Positions 4,864-6,330 of a stretch of DNA of 6,330 nucleotides are shown here, piece by piece (position 1 is the first letter of the stretch; the number at the start of each line of letters is the position of its first letter). The translations under genes were made by a program, and so were the position numbers. The notes under the pieces were generated by a model. The model searched no databases, had not been told where the DNA came from, and saw only the letters and a program-made list of their open reading frames with translations. The stretch comes from JAHQVI01 sp964407075 (GTDB taxonomy: Bacteria > Pseudomonadota > Alphaproteobacteria > Rhizobiales > Rhodomicrobiaceae), in assembly GCA_964407075.1 (NCBI GenBank), contig CAYOUE010000183.1, forward strand, positions 1 through 6,330, given 5' to 3'.

Positions 4864-6330
4864 TCAGCCTGCGGCCTTCAATTCATCGGCCTGCGCTTCC
4901 CCGCCCTTCCCTTCGGGTTCGTAATTCAGGATCGGGGCGAGCCATTTTTCCGCCGTCGCCAGCGTCCAGCCCTTGCGCCGGGCATAGTCCTCGACCTGGT
5001 CGCGGTCAATCTTGCCGACGCCGAAATAATAGCTGTCGGGATGCGAGAAATAGAGGCCGGAAACCGCCGCGCCGGGCGTCATCGCATAGCTTTCGGTCAA
5101 CTCGATGCCCGCCTGGCCGGGAGCGTCCAGCAGCTCGAACAAGGTCGCCTTTTCCGTATGGTCGGGCTGAGCCGGATAGCCCGGCGCGGGCCGTATTCCG
5201 CGATACTCCTCGCGGATCAGGCCGCCAATGTCCAGATCCTCATCTGGCGCATAGCCCCAGAATTCCTTGCGGACGCGCTCGTGCATCCGCTCCGCAAAAG
5301 CCTCCGCGAGACGGTCGGCAAGAGCCTGGGAAAGGATCCTGGAATAGTCGTCGTTGGCGCGCTGGAAACGGGTGGCGACAGCTTCCTCGCCGATACCGGC
5401 CGTGACGGCGAAGCCGCCTATATAATCGGCCGCGGCGCCTTCCGGGGCGATGAAATCGGCCAGCGCGGCGTTCGCGCGTCCGCTGCCGCCGCGGCTGATC
5501 TGCTGGCGAAGCGTATGGAGGGTCGCCAGAGTTTGCGTGCGGCTATCGTCTGTATAAAGACGAATATCGTCGTCATTCACGCTGTTTGCGGGCCAGAATG
5601 CGATCACGCCGTTGGCAGTGATCCATTTCTCGGCGATCATCTGCTTCAGCATGGCCTGGGCGTCGGCGAAAAGTGGGCGCGCGGCCTCGCCGTAACGGTC
5701 GTCGTCGAGCACCGCAGGATAGCTGCCCTTGATCTCCCATGTGGCGAAAAACGGCGTCCAGTCGATATAGCGGGCAAGTTCGGCGAGGTCGTACTCGCGG
5801 AAAGCTCGCACGCCCAGAAAAGCCGGTCGCGGGGGCGTATAGCCGTCCCATTCGATCGCCTGCCTGTTGAGCCGGGCCGCGGGCAGCGCGGTGCGGGTCT
5901 TGGCGCTGCGCCCGCGCTCATGGGCGAGCTTGAGTTTCGCGTAATCGGCGCGGATCTTCTCGACGTAATCTGCGCTGTTTTCCCCGATGAGTTTCGAGAC
6001 AACGCCGACGGCGCGGCTGGCGTCCGTCACATGGATCGCCTGGTTGGCGGAGTAATTCGGACTGATCTTGACGGCGGTGTGGACCTGGCTGGTCGTCGCG
6101 CCTCCGATCAGCAGCGGCACCGCGAAGCCTTCGCGCTCCATCTCGGCCGCGACATGGCACATCTCGTCGAGGCTCGGCGTGATGAGGCCTGACAGCCCGA
6201 TGACGTCAGCCTTTTCCTTGCGTGCGGCCTCCAGGATCTTCTGCGCCGGGACCATCACGCCCAGGTCGATCACCTCGTAATTGTTGCATTGCAGGACAAC
6301 GCCGACAATGTTCTTGCCGATGTCGTGCAC
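4864..6330 (-). CDS. metH: Cobalamin-dependent methionine synthase MetH, C-terminal part (gene runs in from the right edge)
   Basis: The last 488 residues of a protein about 1,200 long. MetH moves a methyl group from methyltetrahydrofolate to homocysteine through cobalamin, in the cytoplasm. The window opens inside the B12-binding motif: the first visible codon, GTG at 6330-6328, is an internal Val, followed by HDIGKN, whose His is the lower cobalt ligand. The rest of the B12 fold shows GLSGLITPS (45-53) and GGATTS (76-81). After a linker (about 115-165) comes the S-adenosylmethionine-binding reactivation domain, with WTPFFATWEIKG (191-202), ADYIGGF (301-307) and RPAPGYPAQPDHTEK (380-394). 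A short, charged tail (about 471-488) extends beyond the family's usual end near residue 470. The homocysteine- and folate-binding domains lie outside the window. All visible key residues are intact and the stop is TGA at 4866-4864. Confidence 0.98.
   Translation of the reverse strand: MHDIGKNIVGVVLQCNNYEVIDLGVMVPAQKILEAARKEKADVIGLSGLITPSLDEMCHVAAEMEREGFAVPLLIGGATTSQVHTAVKISPNYSANQAIHVTDASRAVGVVSKLIGENSADYVEKIRADYAKLKLAHERGRSAKTRTALPAARLNRQAIEWDGYTPPRPAFLGVRAFREYDLAELARYIDWTPFFATWEIKGSYPAVLDDDRYGEAARPLFADAQAMLKQMIAEKWITANGVIAFWPANSVNDDDIRLYTDDSRTQTLATLHTLRQQISRGGSGRANAALADFIAPEGAAADYIGGFAVTAGIGEEAVATRFQRANDDYSRILSQALADRLAEAFAERMHERVRKEFWGYAPDEDLDIGGLIREEYRGIRPAPGYPAQPDHTEKATLFELLDAPGQAGIELTESYAMTPGAAVSGLYFSHPDSYYFGVGKIDRDQVEDYARRKGWTLATAEKWLAPILNYEPEGKGGEAQADELKAAG

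Noticed and set aside
4858..6192. Plus-strand open frame of 444 codons opposite metH
   Set aside because: Shadow of a high-GC gene: the metH frame on the other strand has full domain motifs, while this frame shows no recognisable fold or motif.
6328..6330. GTG at the right edge as a possible start codon for metH
   Set aside because: It encodes the internal Val of the D-V-H-D-I-G-K-N cobalamin motif, so the gene clearly continues beyond the window.

Overview
The window looks like an ordinary chromosomal stretch of a GC-rich alphaproteobacterium. The clues are strong G/C preference at third codon positions, long antisense reading frames on nearly every gene, and alphaproteobacterium-like housekeeping proteins (MutY, cobalamin-dependent MetH, a COG4103-type TerB protein). 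The genus cannot be fixed from the sequence alone; a Hyphomicrobiales-like member is a guess. There are no rRNA or tRNA genes, insertion sequences, CRISPR arrays, attachment sites or phage genes. Almost every base lies in or next to a confident gene, and the longest non-coding gap is about 156 bases.

Left part (1-2715): a Nudix hydrolase runs leftwards off the window edge (start at 437). Across a short divergent control region (438-593), a rightward cluster follows: a TerB-family protein (594-1064), a classical short-chain dehydrogenase/reductase (1148-1927) and a free-standing class I glutamine amidotransferase (1957-2715). These three are closely spaced and probably co-transcribed. Their folds and catalytic residues are clear, but their substrates are not.

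Right part (2712-6330): three leftward genes. They are metH (C-terminal 488 residues only, running in from beyond the right edge), an AEC-family ten-helix transporter (TTG start at 4770) and mutY (start at 3758), with gaps of 93 and 79 bases. mutY meets the amidotransferase tail to tail, and the palindrome TTAA at 2712-2715 supplies both stop codons.

Biologically the window combines oxidative-damage repair (MutY), methionine/one-carbon metabolism (MetH), membrane export or uptake (AEC) and a poorly characterised three-gene cluster. I found no convincing new biological system. The points most worth a second look are the shared stop codon, a hairpin that could mask the AEC ribosome binding site, the overlapping divergent promoter elements, and the unknown function of the TerB-SDR-amidotransferase cluster.
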